A DNA stretch of 64,000 nt from Candidatus Magasanikiibacteriota bacterium (GCA_903893485.1 CAITMK010000001.1:1-64000); one strand, 5' to 3'; shown: positions 32,799-41,575, numbered from the stretch's first letter. Notes: generated by a model from the sequence alone, not told the origin. Made by a program: numbers and translations.

Positions 32799-34295
32799 TT
32801 AATGTGGTAAATAGTGCACGTGTGTTAATAAAAAATATTTAATAACCCGCTCAAGATGGATTTGTGTTTCTTCAAGCGATCCTTCAGTAGAAATTTTTGC
32901 CACACAAGGAAGACGCTTTTGGGCATGCAGATAATACATTTCTACAGCAGCTGCCGTTAATTCCCCTTTTCGTTCTATAACAGTCGCTGGTGTGGCGGTG
33001 AGTAGAATCGTTTGAACCTTCGGTGGAAATAACCATTTCAATAACGGCCATAACCAAAACGCAGAATCAGCTCTTTGCAAAAACGGATCATAAAATGAGC
33101 GATCGAGAAGTATGAGTGGAGCGGTGTTTCGCCGCAATAACCGTTCATAAGCAAATCGCAACCCCGGCAAACTCTCACGCCATTTTGCTGAAATACGCTC
33201 ACGAATACTCCAATGTCCTACAGGAGGAATCCACCCCTCACGTGCAAAACGCCATGCATGAATAAAACGTTTGGGGAAAATATTAAGTACATCATCCTCA
33301 CAAACCCGTTCGATGTTTGAAAGTAATGTCGTCTTACCGACGCCATCAGGCCCAGTAACCGCAATTTGTACAGGTGCATGTCTCATTGTTTTTTCTATTC
33401 TTAATCTAGTACGGCTCACAGGTACTGCCAAATGTACATCCAAGATTTGTAAATCAAACAAACTATATACATATACCTTCACGTTATCACGCGAATGAAA
33501 AAAAATGCGATGATCGAGATGCGTATGATTGATTGCTTGTACAACAAGTGACAGATGTTGCAAATTTGGAACATAAATATCAACATCTTCACCTGGAACA
33601 TCTGCGATATGTTCAAACTCGACACTTGGAATTTCTTTCACGATATCCCGCACCGAAAACGCCGTTAAAAACGGTTGCATATACGACACCAGCTCTTGAG
33701 GGGCATGCACACGTGCAAGTACCTCACGAACTTCCGCAGCGGTAAAAAGATACATGAGCCGAGGAATAAATTTTCTATAGTCACTAACTCGATCCTGCGC
33801 CTCATGCGTAACTTGCACGTCTTCAAAATCGATTAGATAGAGCCGACCTTCATTTGTAACCAACACATTTTTAGGCTTAAGATCCCCATGAACAATTCCC
33901 GCATTATGCATCTGGACAACGAGTGAAAAAGCTCGAATTAATAAATCAAGTCTTCCAACCACAGAAACTTCATCGATAATAGCCTGTACCAGATCTCGTG
34001 TGTGAGGTAAATATCGGTACTTAACATAAGTATCTGCAAGAATAAAATCTGGCATATATTCGCCAAGTCCACGTACTTTCATTTCGTTATGAATTGCAAG
34101 AAAACTCTTAAACGGCCGATCCCTCCGGAATAAAAAATGAATATTCCAACATTTATACACAAAAGTGCCGTATCGAAACGTAAGACAGTCACCGTTTGCA
34201 CTTTTAAAAAACTCAATTTGAGGTGACCAAAAAAATACTGCGCGAAGCATGGAGTACGTACACGAATTAAAGATATTGCGAAATATTCTCTTCAT
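32799..34295 (-). CDS. Three-part protein: sugar-kinase-like, nucleotidyltransferase-like and thymidylate-kinase-like domains
   Basis: 498 aa. Residues ~30-200 resemble the eukaryotic-type/LPS core kinase fold: IVHGDLKPKNVLV (135-147) catalytic loop and LIDFEDV (155-161) metal site. Residues ~225-295 hold GEDVDIYV and ILDVHL, spaced like the acidic residues of minimal nucleotidyltransferases. Residues ~305-490 resemble thymidylate kinase: VTGPDGVGKTTL P-loop (313-324) and LLDRSFYD. The combination suggests phosphorylation of a surface glycan or carrier. Follows the deacetylase-glycosyltransferase gene on the same strand. Confidence 0.65.
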   Translation of the reverse strand: MKRIFRNIFNSCTYSMLRAVFFWSPQIEFFKSANGDCLTFRYGTFVYKCWNIHFLFRRDRPFKSFLAIHNEMKVRGLGEYMPDFILADTYVKYRYLPHTRDLVQAIIDEVSVVGRLDLLIRAFSLVVQMHNAGIVHGDLKPKNVLVTNEGRLYLIDFEDVQVTHEAQDRVSDYRKFIPRLMYLFTAAEVREVLARVHAPQELVSYMQPFLTAFSVRDIVKEIPSVEFEHIADVPGEDVDIYVPNLQHLSLVVQAINHTHLDHRIFFHSRDNVKVYVYSLFDLQILDVHLAVPVSRTRLRIEKTMRHAPVQIAVTGPDGVGKTTLLSNIERVCEDDVLNIFPKRFIHAWRFAREGWIPPVGHWSIRERISAKWRESLPGLRFAYERLLRRNTAPLILLDRSFYDPFLQRADSAFWLWPLLKWLFPPKVQTILLTATPATVIERKGELTAAAVEMYYLHAQKRLPCVAKISTEGSLEETQIHLERVIKYFLLTHVHYLPH

Positions 34296-34374
34296 AATTT
34301 GTTGATACTACAACACGAACGCCTCCGACACAAACATTCTACTATACACAGGTCGAAAGGCACGTACCTACATC

Positions 34375-36036
34375 TTACCACTTTTCGACTGATCGCCCAT
34401 ACCCAATATGCAGAAATGGACTGTCCTTTTGCGCAACACCACGTGCCCCTTCAAAATATTGATTAAATTTGCGCATATACGCCGGCTCCTGGGATCGTCT
34501 GTTGATACTGTCATCGCATAATCGTCCTACACGCTCCACTGCAGAATATCGAATCAGCCCACAACTGTTTGCATATATGCCTTCACCATTTCCTTGACTC
34601 TCAAGAACTCTATAGCGGTGATGCAGGCTACGTGTTTCAAAAACATCAGCAGAAAGAATACGTTCATGGATCTTATATGCTTCATTCCACGCACGATAAT
34701 CACCCGGATATTTGCGCTCAAGTCTAACAATGCCCACATGCCCATCTTCATCCAAAATATCAAGCGCGTGCAGGATAAAATTATCCGTAAATTCACACAC
34801 CCAGTCATCTTCAACATTCAACAAATACGTTCCTTGTGATTCTTCAAACCAAAATCGATTAATGTTATAAGAAATCCCTCGATTTACTTCATTAAAAAAT
34901 ATTTTATCAAAAAGTGTATTTTTTTTCGCCCAAACTTCTATTTCAGGATTCAGTCCGTCATGAAAAAAAAGTACTTCATACGCAAAACTTGAGCCAAAGC
35001 GCACAAGATATTCATTAAGCGACGCACATGTTCTCTCGAGCAAGTCAAAACGACCACACCCAAAAACACCAATAGATACCATCTTTTTTCGCTTTGAGGT
35101 TGTAGATAACTCCCCACGCTTCCCTTTTTTTTCAAGCTGTATCGCCGTAAGTGCGGTCCTTGAAATGAGTGTTGGTTTTTGCCTCCGAGAAAATAAAAGT
35201 ATTATGGCACGCGCAAACATATTATTTCTTCTTCGATCAAGCCCAGCGTATATGCGACGCATATTCCATCTTGTACTCTCTATCCGATATTGACCATGAA
35301 TAATTTGTTGAAATATTTGTATGGTTGTATCGCGGTTAATTTCCATACGTGGCAAGCAGTGCACGTTGCTGTCCAGCGTCACATAATTCTCGGCGGTTGA
35401 AACCGCGGAGGTAAAACCAATTTTTTTTACAAGCTTATGTAATCTATGATTCTCTCCGCCATATGGATACGCAAAATGCAGTGCCGGCTTGCCAATAAGC
35501 AATTCCACATCTTTTTTTGAACCGTTAATTTCATGGAAGGCTTCAGTGTCTGATAAATCAGTCAAACGAACATGTGTTTTGGTGTGTCCACCGAAATCAA
35601 CAATCCCTGAGACTGCAAGTTCCTGAATTTCATTTTGAGTCAGGTATGGAATGAAAGCGTGATTTATCTTTGCCGTATGAATGCTGCCTGTTATCAAATA
35701 CATTGTCGAAGGAAACTGATATTGTTGTAAAAAAGGAAATGCATCTGAATAAAAATCATGATATCCATCATCAAATGTGATCACCACCGCCCCTCTGAGC
35801 AGTTCCTTTGCAGCAAGTCGACGCGTCAGCTCATCGAGTGAAATCACATCGATATGGTTATCAGCTAGTAACGCCATTTGTTTTTTAAAATCTTCTGGAG
35901 ATGTTGACCAAAAATAATCATTCCGGTTACTTACAGAGTGATACATAAGTATTGTTGCCCAATCTGTTTTAGGCAACTGAAACCATTTTGTGATCACCCT
36001 CAAAAAAGGTCGTGCACGACTTATCAGCCATCTCAT
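34375..36036 (-). CDS. Polysaccharide deacetylase fused to a family-2-like glycosyltransferase
   Basis: 553 aa from MRWLISRARPF (36036). The first half is a NodB-type carbohydrate esterase 4 domain: ILMYHSV, VVITFDDGYHDFY with the catalytic and metal Asp pair, GGHTKTHVRLTDL with metal His residues, and HFAYPYGG. The second half (from about KKMVSIGVFGCGRFDLLERT) is a GT-A-like glycosyltransferase with NRGISYNIN and LLNVEDDWV (DxD-like). It could deacetylate and extend the same glycan. fusA lies upstream behind a terminator. Confidence 0.75.
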   Translation of the reverse strand: MRWLISRARPFLRVITKWFQLPKTDWATILMYHSVSNRNDYFWSTSPEDFKKQMALLADNHIDVISLDELTRRLAAKELLRGAVVITFDDGYHDFYSDAFPFLQQYQFPSTMYLITGSIHTAKINHAFIPYLTQNEIQELAVSGIVDFGGHTKTHVRLTDLSDTEAFHEINGSKKDVELLIGKPALHFAYPYGGENHRLHKLVKKIGFTSAVSTAENYVTLDSNVHCLPRMEINRDTTIQIFQQIIHGQYRIESTRWNMRRIYAGLDRRRNNMFARAIILLFSRRQKPTLISRTALTAIQLEKKGKRGELSTTSKRKKMVSIGVFGCGRFDLLERTCASLNEYLVRFGSSFAYEVLFFHDGLNPEIEVWAKKNTLFDKIFFNEVNRGISYNINRFWFEESQGTYLLNVEDDWVCEFTDNFILHALDILDEDGHVGIVRLERKYPGDYRAWNEAYKIHERILSADVFETRSLHHRYRVLESQGNGEGIYANSCGLIRYSAVERVGRLCDDSINRRSQEPAYMRKFNQYFEGARGVAQKDSPFLHIGYGRSVEKW

Positions 36037-36091
36037 ATAATGAGAATATCCTATCACACGACCCTTATTAGCGTAAAGTGCAACAAAACTT

Positions 36092-36122
36092 AAAAAGTCA
36101 CCTCGCAATGAGGTGACTTTTT
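36092..36122 (-). terminator. Intrinsic terminator after fusA
   Basis: AAAAAGTCACCTC, loop GCAAT, GAGGTGACTTTTT: perfect 13-bp stem, T-run on both strands. It lies 16 bases after the fusA stop. Confidence 0.9.
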
Positions 36123-36137
36123 ATGAAATATGCAAGA

Positions 36138-38216
36138 TTATTTCTTACGACCTTCAACAACTTCCTTCGCAACGTTCTGCGGAACTTCAGCGTAATGGCC
36201 AAATTCCATTGAGTACGATGCGCGACCCTGTGTCATGGAACGAAGTTCAGTTGCATAACCAAACATAGATGCAAGTGGGATTTCTGAATCCACCACTTTG
36301 GTACCCATGCGATCACGCATTTCCTTCACCACACCACGCTTAGATGAAATGTTACCGATAACATCACCCATGTTGGATTCTGGTGTCAAAACTTCTACGT
36401 TCATAACTGGTTCGAGCAAGATGAGGCCTGCTCGCTGGCAAGCTTCTTTGAATGCCATTGAACCGGCGATTTTAAACGCAGCTTCTGAAGAGTCAACTTC
36501 GTGGTATGAACCATCGTACACCGTTGCGCGAATATCGAGCATTGGATAGCCGGCCAAAACACCACGATCCATGGTTTCCTTAACACCTTTTTCGATTGGA
36601 CCAATATATTCTTTTGGAATTGAACCACCTTTGGTAGCGTCAACAAATTCAAAGCCTTTGCCTTTTTCCATTGGTTCAACTTTCATCCAGCAATGACCGT
36701 ATTGACCACGACCACCAGACTGTTTCACATATTTACCTTCAGCTTCCGCTGCGTTGCGAATTGTTTCCTTAAAAGCAACCTGAGGAGCACCCACGTTTGC
36801 TTCAACTTTAAATTCACGTTTCATGCGATCCACAATAATGTCCAAGTGCAATTCACCCATACCGGCGATAATTGTCTGCATGGTTTCTTCATCAGTATGA
36901 ACACGGAAAGTTGGATCTTCTTCAGCAAGTTTCTGCAAAGCCATGCCCATTTTTTCTTGGTCCTGCTTTGTTTTTGGTTCGATTGCCAAAGAAATAACTG
37001 GTTCAGGGAACACAATTTTTTCCATGAGCACTGGTGAGTCTTCAGCACACAAAGTATTACCTGTTGTGGTTGATTTAAGACCTACCGCAGCTGCAATATC
37101 ACCAGAGAAAACCTCTTCTACGTCTTCACGAGTGTTTGCATGCAAACGCACGATACGACCGAAGCGTTCCTTTTCACCAGTTGATGAGTTGAGCGCGTAT
37201 GAACCAGCTTTCAAGCTACCTGAGTACACGCGGAAGAAAGTAAGCTTACCCACGAATGGATCAGCTGCAACTTTAAACGCAAGTGCGGTAAACGGTTCGC
37301 TATCATCTGCATGGCGGAAGATAACTTTGGTTTCGTCATCCGGATCAGTACAACGTACTGGTGGAATGTCGAGTGGAGATGGAAGATAATCAACGATTGC
37401 ATCGAGCAAGAATTGAACACCCTTGTTCTTAAGCGCTGAGCCACAGAACACTGGTACAAATACACCAGCAATTGTTGCTTTGCGGATAATCACTTTGAGT
37501 TCGTCAACAGGGATTTCTTCACCAGCCAAATAGCGGTTCATTGCTGATTCATCGTTTTCAACGATTTTTTCAACCATGGCTGCGCGATATTCTTTTGCTT
37601 TTTCAAGCATGTCTGCTGGCACATCTTCATGGCGGAAGTCCTGACCCATTTCGTCGTAGTAAACTTCAGCTTTCATGTGCAAGAGATCGATAATACCCTT
37701 GAAACCACCTTCCTGACCGATTGGAAGCTGCATAGGTACCGCATTCTTGGTAAGGCGGTTGTGGATTGATTCCACATCCTTGTAGTAGTCAGCACCGGTA
37801 CGATCGAGCTTGTTGATGAAACATAAACGTGGAACGTTTAATTCATCAGCATAGCGCCAGTTAGTTTCTGATTGAGGTTCAACACCTGCAACACCATCAA
37901 AGATAACTGCCGCACCGTCGAGCACGCGGAGTGAACGTTTTACTTCAACCGTAAAGTCAATATGACCTGGGGTATCAATAAGGTTCATGCGAGTGTCCTT
38001 CCAGAAACAGGTGGTAGCAGCTGCAGTAATGGTAATACCACGTTCGCGTTCTTGTTCCATCCAGTCCATGGTTGCTGCACCTTCATGCACTTCACCAATT
38101 TTGTGTTTTTTACCGGTGTAAAACAAAATACGTTCTGAAACAGTGGTTTTACCTGCATCGATATGCGCGATAATACCAAAGTTACGTGTATGTAAGAGTG
38201 AGTAATCTCGGGGCAT
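36138..38216 (-). CDS. fusA: Elongation factor G
   Basis: 692-aa translocase. G domain with AHIDAGKTT, RGITI, DTPGHIDF and NKLD; domains II-V are complete, including GRGQYGHCWM in domain IV. Normal length. Third gene of rpsL-rpsG-fusA. Confidence 0.98.
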   Translation of the reverse strand: MPRDYSLLHTRNFGIIAHIDAGKTTVSERILFYTGKKHKIGEVHEGAATMDWMEQERERGITITAAATTCFWKDTRMNLIDTPGHIDFTVEVKRSLRVLDGAAVIFDGVAGVEPQSETNWRYADELNVPRLCFINKLDRTGADYYKDVESIHNRLTKNAVPMQLPIGQEGGFKGIIDLLHMKAEVYYDEMGQDFRHEDVPADMLEKAKEYRAAMVEKIVENDESAMNRYLAGEEIPVDELKVIIRKATIAGVFVPVFCGSALKNKGVQFLLDAIVDYLPSPLDIPPVRCTDPDDETKVIFRHADDSEPFTALAFKVAADPFVGKLTFFRVYSGSLKAGSYALNSSTGEKERFGRIVRLHANTREDVEEVFSGDIAAAVGLKSTTTGNTLCAEDSPVLMEKIVFPEPVISLAIEPKTKQDQEKMGMALQKLAEEDPTFRVHTDEETMQTIIAGMGELHLDIIVDRMKREFKVEANVGAPQVAFKETIRNAAEAEGKYVKQSGGRGQYGHCWMKVEPMEKGKGFEFVDATKGGSIPKEYIGPIEKGVKETMDRGVLAGYPMLDIRATVYDGSYHEVDSSEAAFKIAGSMAFKEACQRAGLILLEPVMNVEVLTPESNMGDVIGNISSKRGVVKEMRDRMGTKVVDSEIPLASMFGYATELRSMTQGRASYSMEFGHYAEVPQNVAKEVVEGRKK

Positions 38217-38222
38217 AATTGA

Positions 38223-38690
38223 TTAGTAAGCGAAGTGAGCAAATGCACGGTTTGATTCTGCCATGCGATGTACGTCTGCACGTTTCTTCATAGCATCACC
38301 TTCACCTTTTGCAGCGAGCATGAATTCTTCTGCAAGTTTGTCCTTCATCGCGCGGCCTTTTTTGGCGCGTGCGGCGTTAATGATCCAGCGCATTGCCAAA
38401 GCATTTTTGCGTTCTGGTTTAACGGGGACTGGCACCTGGTAGTTTGAACCACCAACGCGCTTTGTTTTAACTTCAACAGATGGACCAACGTTGTTCAAAG
38501 CTGCTTCGAACACTTCCATTGGATCTTTGTCTTCTTTCTTTTTTACGATATCAAAAGCACCGTACACAATTCCTTGTGCAACAGATTTTTTGCCGCTTAA
38601 CATGAGGAAGTTAATAAACTTACCCAAGGTAACATTGTTATATAACGCGTCTGGCGCTGCCTCGCGTTTTGGAGCTTGTTTACCGCGCAT
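38223..38690 (-). CDS. rpsG: Ribosomal protein S7 (uS7)
   Basis: 155 aa. VEVKTKRVGGSNYQVPVPVKPERKNALAMRWIINAAR is the S7 signature. Starts MRGKQAPKREAAPDALYNN. Placed between rpsL and fusA as usual. Confidence 0.96.
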   Translation of the reverse strand: MRGKQAPKREAAPDALYNNVTLGKFINFLMLSGKKSVAQGIVYGAFDIVKKKEDKDPMEVFEAALNNVGPSVEVKTKRVGGSNYQVPVPVKPERKNALAMRWIINAARAKKGRAMKDKLAEEFMLAAKGEGDAMKKRADVHRMAESNRAFAHFAY

Positions 38691-38692
38691 AT

Positions 38693-39151
38693 TTATTTCT
38701 TCTTTTTACCTTTAGCAACAGCTTTTACTGCTGGAGTCTTTGGACGTTTGACACCGTAAAGTGAACGGCTGCCACGACGATTTGCAACACCTTGCGCATC
38801 ATAAATACCACGCACAATGTGGTAACGAACACCTGGAAGATCTTTCACACGACCACCACGAATCATAACGATTGAGTGCTCCTGCAAGTTGTGACCTTCA
38901 CCTGGGATGTAGGCAGTGACTTCCATACCGTTAGAAAGGCGAACACGCGCGATCTTACGGATAGCTGAGTTAGGTTTTTTTGGGGTCATGGTAGTGACCT
39001 TGGTACAAACACCACGTTTAAATGGTGCGCCATCTAAAATTTGATGGCGACGGCGATGCAAAGAATCCAAAGTCCACTGCATTGCAGGGGATTTGCTCTT
39101 CGTCTTCGCCGTGGTACGCCCCTTGCGGAGCAATTGTGACATTGTTGGCAT
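38693..39151 (-). CDS. rpsL: Ribosomal protein S12 (uS12)
   Basis: 152 aa from MPTMSQLLRKGRTTAKTKSKSPAMQ. TPKKPNSAIRKIARVRLSNG and YIPGEGHNLQEHSIVMIRGGRVKDLPGVRYHIVRG are S12 hallmarks. An insert near residues 20-40 (SPAMQWTLDSLHRRRHQILDGAPFKRG) and a Lys-rich tail make it longer than 124 aa. Start chosen by homology; 39172 is open but unlikely. Confidence 0.96.
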   Translation of the reverse strand: MPTMSQLLRKGRTTAKTKSKSPAMQWTLDSLHRRRHQILDGAPFKRGVCTKVTTMTPKKPNSAIRKIARVRLSNGMEVTAYIPGEGHNLQEHSIVMIRGGRVKDLPGVRYHIVRGIYDAQGVANRRGSRSLYGVKRPKTPAVKAVAKGKKKK

Positions 39152-39231
39152 AAACACGGTTACTCTGCGCACGGAAACATTCCGAGCCGCGCGGCAGATG
39201 AGAGAATAAATTTGAAAAGGAATGTAGCGGT

Positions 39232-39260
39232 AGTTTAAAGGAAATTGGCTGAGCTGTCAA
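39232..39260 (-). promoter_or_regulatory. Predicted promoter of the str operon (rpsL-rpsG-fusA)
   Basis: Minus strand TTGACA (39260-39255), 17-bp spacer, TAAACT (39237-39232). Its -35 faces the -35 of the opposite promoter with 4 bases between (palindrome TGTCAA-gtga-TTGACA). The leader is about 75 nt. Confidence 0.7.
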
Positions 39261-39264
39261 GTGA

Positions 39265-39293
39265 TTGACAATGTCCTAGAGGTGTGTAAAAAT
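39265..39293 (+). promoter_or_regulatory. Predicted promoter of the candidate structured RNA
   Basis: TTGACA (39265-39270), 16-17-bp spacer, -10 TAAAAAT (39287-39293). Predicted transcription start near 39300. Confidence 0.6.
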
Positions 39294-39299
39294 ATGCCC

Positions 39300-39570
39300 A
39301 AACAGCGATGGGCGCTTTTGTTACAAGTGGTCGGTAGTTACCGATGTGCGGGATCCCTTTTCGGGAAATGCAACTCTGACCCTCCCCTCTCTTCCTATTG
39401 CGTTGGACGAGAGGCATTCAAATAGGAGTTGCACAGCGGGCCGAAGGTCCAGGAGCTTGCGACGAGGTGGAGATTCCTCCCCGTCCCCACACAGTCCAGG
39501 CTCCTGGACCCGAGGCAACTCACAATCAACCCCACACCCAAGCCGAACGAACTGTTCGGCTATTTTTTTG
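39300..39570 (+). ncRNA. Candidate structured non-coding RNA (~270 nt), family not recognised
   Basis: Begins just after a promoter and ends at an intrinsic terminator. Several stems can be read: TCGGTA-gt-TACCGA; GGATCCC-ttt-tCGGGA; GCAACTC (39370-39376) with GAGTTGC (39426-39432), enclosing CCTCTC...GAGAGG or CCTATT...AATAGG; and GGTCCAGGAGC (39447-39457) with GCTCCTGGACC (39500-39510), enclosing GACG..GGAG..CTCC..CGTC. More GC-rich than neighbouring genes. No ORF with a plausible start. Conserved motifs of RNase P RNA, tmRNA or SRP RNA were not found; a divergent 6S RNA is not excluded. Confidence 0.6.
39541..39569 (+). terminator. Intrinsic terminator of the candidate RNA
   Basis: AGCCGAAC, loop GAACT, GTTCGGCT, then ATTTTTTT. 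Confidence 0.88.
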
Positions 39571-39629
39571 AAAAAAAAATCGGCAGTAGTACGGACCCGT
39601 GAAGTTCTGGGGTACGTATACTACTGCCG
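39571..39629 (-). terminator. Intrinsic terminator of the orphan 383-aa gene
   Basis: Minus strand: CGGCAGTAGTA (39629-39619) pairs with TACTACTGCCG (39591-39581) around a 27-base loop, followed by a T-run (39579-39571). Confidence 0.75.
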
Positions 39630-39655
39630 ATGCAGGGCTTACCTGCATGCGACAA

Positions 39656-40807
39656 TCACTGAAGCGGCAGATCGGGCACTTGCCACGTGCGACCGACGAG
39701 CGAGACGCTCTTCAACATGTCGCCCGCCACCGGTTCAGCAGCCGAGGGAATACGCTTGATTTCGGTATCCTGCCCCGCCGCAATGACATGCAACGCGCTG
39801 TCTGCTTTGATAATCGCGTCGGCCTCGCTGATCTTGGTCGATGCCCGGCTGCCGCCCTTCACCACGAGGTCAAGGCCGTCAGACAGATACGCCGTGAGCG
39901 CCTCAAAAAGCATCCCCCAAGCCGCCTCGCTCGGAGATGCGAAGAAGGTCTTCAGCGCCTCAAGGTACGCATCCCGAAGCGTCGAGCTCCGAAACACGCA
40001 GATATTCTCAGCAGAAAGCCAGCCGATGCCTTCGCTGAGAAGCCAGCCGATGCGCGGATCATCGACCTGCCGCACGAACTGGCCGAGCAGCAAATTCGCG
40101 GGCGACGACACCTCGACCGAGCCGATCGCGTGCGAAGGCGACTGCCGAAGCGCGGCAAGCACTTGATCGCCCCGGAATTCCGGATGGCAGATCATGCTGC
40201 AGCCCAGCAGATCCGGCAGGTTGATCGAGTACGGCGCGCGCGCAATGTCCATGACGAGGTTCTGCTCGGCAACCGGAAGCGCCGGGCAGACGATCTCCTT
40301 CACGTACGTGTTGGTATCAGAACTGGCGTTCGCCCGAAGCAAACGGTCCACGATCGCCGCCGATTCCTCGCTGACGCCGAGCATCATGAGAAAATCGGGG
40401 GCGAGAACGCGACCGGCCATCTTCTTGTAGTTCGCGCCGATCTGCGCCGCCGGAAACGTGAGCGCATGCGGACCAGCCTCAAGGTCAAGCATCTGGGCGA
40501 ATTCAGGACTCGCCGTAATGCCATGCATCTTGCCCTGCGAGACCGCCAGAAACTCCGCGAACGACGGCGCCGTGTCGCGACGAGCTCCGACGAGAATGCT
40601 CTCGCGAAGCAGGAGACGCCCTTCGGGCAAACGCAGAATTCCCTGAAGCGGCTCATTGGTCATGAGCCACGAGTCGGAAATAATCATCCGATCGTAGAGC
40701 AGCGCGTTGAGAACAATGCCGCGCCAAACCCGATCAACGGATTGGCCCGGAATGAGGTTGTCAAAGAGTACGCCGAACGCATCAATGAGAGTAACGGGAC
40801 GAAACAT
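39656..40807 (-). CDS. Orphan GC-rich gene, 383-aa protein of unknown function
   Basis: No family recognised. The product is soluble-looking, Ala/Leu-rich, with no signal peptide or membrane segment seen. The gene is near 60% GC by eye, well above its neighbours, with codon choice to match. Start at 40807 supported by AGGTGA 4-9 bases upstream. It has its own near-consensus promoter (40848-40876) and a terminator. A 456-aa frame on the opposite strand is judged a shadow because promoter, Shine-Dalgarno site and terminator all fit the minus strand. Confidence 0.7.
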   Translation of the reverse strand: MFRPVTLIDAFGVLFDNLIPGQSVDRVWRGIVLNALLYDRMIISDSWLMTNEPLQGILRLPEGRLLLRESILVGARRDTAPSFAEFLAVSQGKMHGITASPEFAQMLDLEAGPHALTFPAAQIGANYKKMAGRVLAPDFLMMLGVSEESAAIVDRLLRANASSDTNTYVKEIVCPALPVAEQNLVMDIARAPYSINLPDLLGCSMICHPEFRGDQVLAALRQSPSHAIGSVEVSSPANLLLGQFVRQVDDPRIGWLLSEGIGWLSAENICVFRSSTLRDAYLEALKTFFASPSEAAWGMLFEALTAYLSDGLDLVVKGGSRASTKISEADAIIKADSALHVIAAGQDTEIKRIPSAAEPVAGDMLKSVSLVGRTWQVPDLPLQ

Positions 40808-40847
40808 GAGTCACCTGCCTTTATTCGCGTCAGTGCGAATTGTACAG

Positions 40848-40876
40848 ATACTAGCAATCAGTACACAAATTGTCAA
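40848..40876 (-). promoter_or_regulatory. Predicted promoter of the orphan 383-aa gene
   Basis: Minus strand TTGACA (40876-40871), 17-bp spacer, TAGTAT (40853-40848). Confidence 0.75.
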
Positions 40877-40897
40877 CCCTCTCTTATACAACCCAAA

Positions 40898-41497
40898 TTA
40901 AGCCCCCAAGAGCAATCGTGCGAGCGCTTCAACAGGCACGGTAATGTATTGTCCAAAAAAGAAAACTAAAATTAAAACAGCAAAAAAACCGTAGCGTTCG
41001 AGTTTGTATTTAATGTAGTCGTAACGCACGGGCAGCAGCGCAAGTAAAATTTTTGAGCCGTCGAGTGGAGGAATTGGCACCAAATTAAAAATCGCGAGTG
41101 AGCAGTTGATAATGACCACGCGCACCGCAATATAGGCGATAGCGCTATTAACACCAAAACCGCGCGCGACCAATGCAAATAAAATAGCAAGCACTAAATT
41201 GGTAATTGGCCCAGCCGCGCCAACAGCCGCAGGCCCCCACTGCTGATTTTTTAAATTGTAGGGATTATAAGGAACTGGTTTTGCCGCGGCAAAGAAAAAG
41301 GTCCCGCCAGACAAAAACCAAAGCCCCAGCGGCAACAAAATTGAACCATATAAATCAAGATGCACTAAAGGATTTAAGGTCAAACGCCCTGCTCGCTCCG
41401 CGGTTTTATCGCCGAGCGCGCGTGCGGCCAGCCCATGTGACACCTCGTGCAGCACTGCAGAAAAGATAACAATAATAATGTCGAAAATGAAATCCAT
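40898..41497 (-). CDS. M50-family site-2-type membrane metalloprotease
   Basis: 199-aa multi-pass membrane protein from MDFIFDIIIVIF (41497). HEVSH (zinc ligands and catalytic Glu) lies in the first segment, and NLVPIPPLDGSKIL near the C-terminus supplies the third ligand Asp in the NxxPxPPLDG motif. Compact form with no PDZ or CBS domain, like many small site-2 proteases of bacteria and archaea. Substrate unknown. The frame is open to 41635 but that region holds the rpmB promoter. Confidence 0.88.
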   Translation of the reverse strand: MDFIFDIIIVIFSAVLHEVSHGLAARALGDKTAERAGRLTLNPLVHLDLYGSILLPLGLWFLSGGTFFFAAAKPVPYNPYNLKNQQWGPAAVGAAGPITNLVLAILFALVARGFGVNSAIAYIAVRVVIINCSLAIFNLVPIPPLDGSKILLALLPVRYDYIKYKLERYGFFAVLILVFFFGQYITVPVEALARLLLGA

Positions 41498-41517
41498 AGA
41501 AGTTTTGGTTGCGGCCC

Positions 41518-41546
41518 TTGCCAAAAAACAGAATACCTGATAAACT
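41518..41546 (+). promoter_or_regulatory. Predicted promoter of rpmB
   Basis: TTGCCA (41518-41523), 17-bp spacer, TAAACT (41541-41546). Confidence 0.65.
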
Positions 41547-41575
41547 AGGGCCCATAACGTAACTAGCGTAACACT

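Noticed and set aside
39300..39570. RNase P RNA, tmRNA or SRP RNA
   Set aside because: The conserved P4 sequences of RNase P, a tmRNA tag frame or tRNA-like ends, and the SRP GGAAG tetraloop region could not be found.
39346..39759. 137-aa plus-strand frame across the candidate RNA
   Set aside because: It starts with GTG without a Shine-Dalgarno site, runs through an intrinsic terminator and into the antisense of the next gene.
39599..40969. 456-aa open frame on the plus strand
   Set aside because: It is antisense to the orphan 383-aa gene, whose promoter, Shine-Dalgarno site and terminator fit the minus strand. Long antisense frames are common in GC-rich genes.
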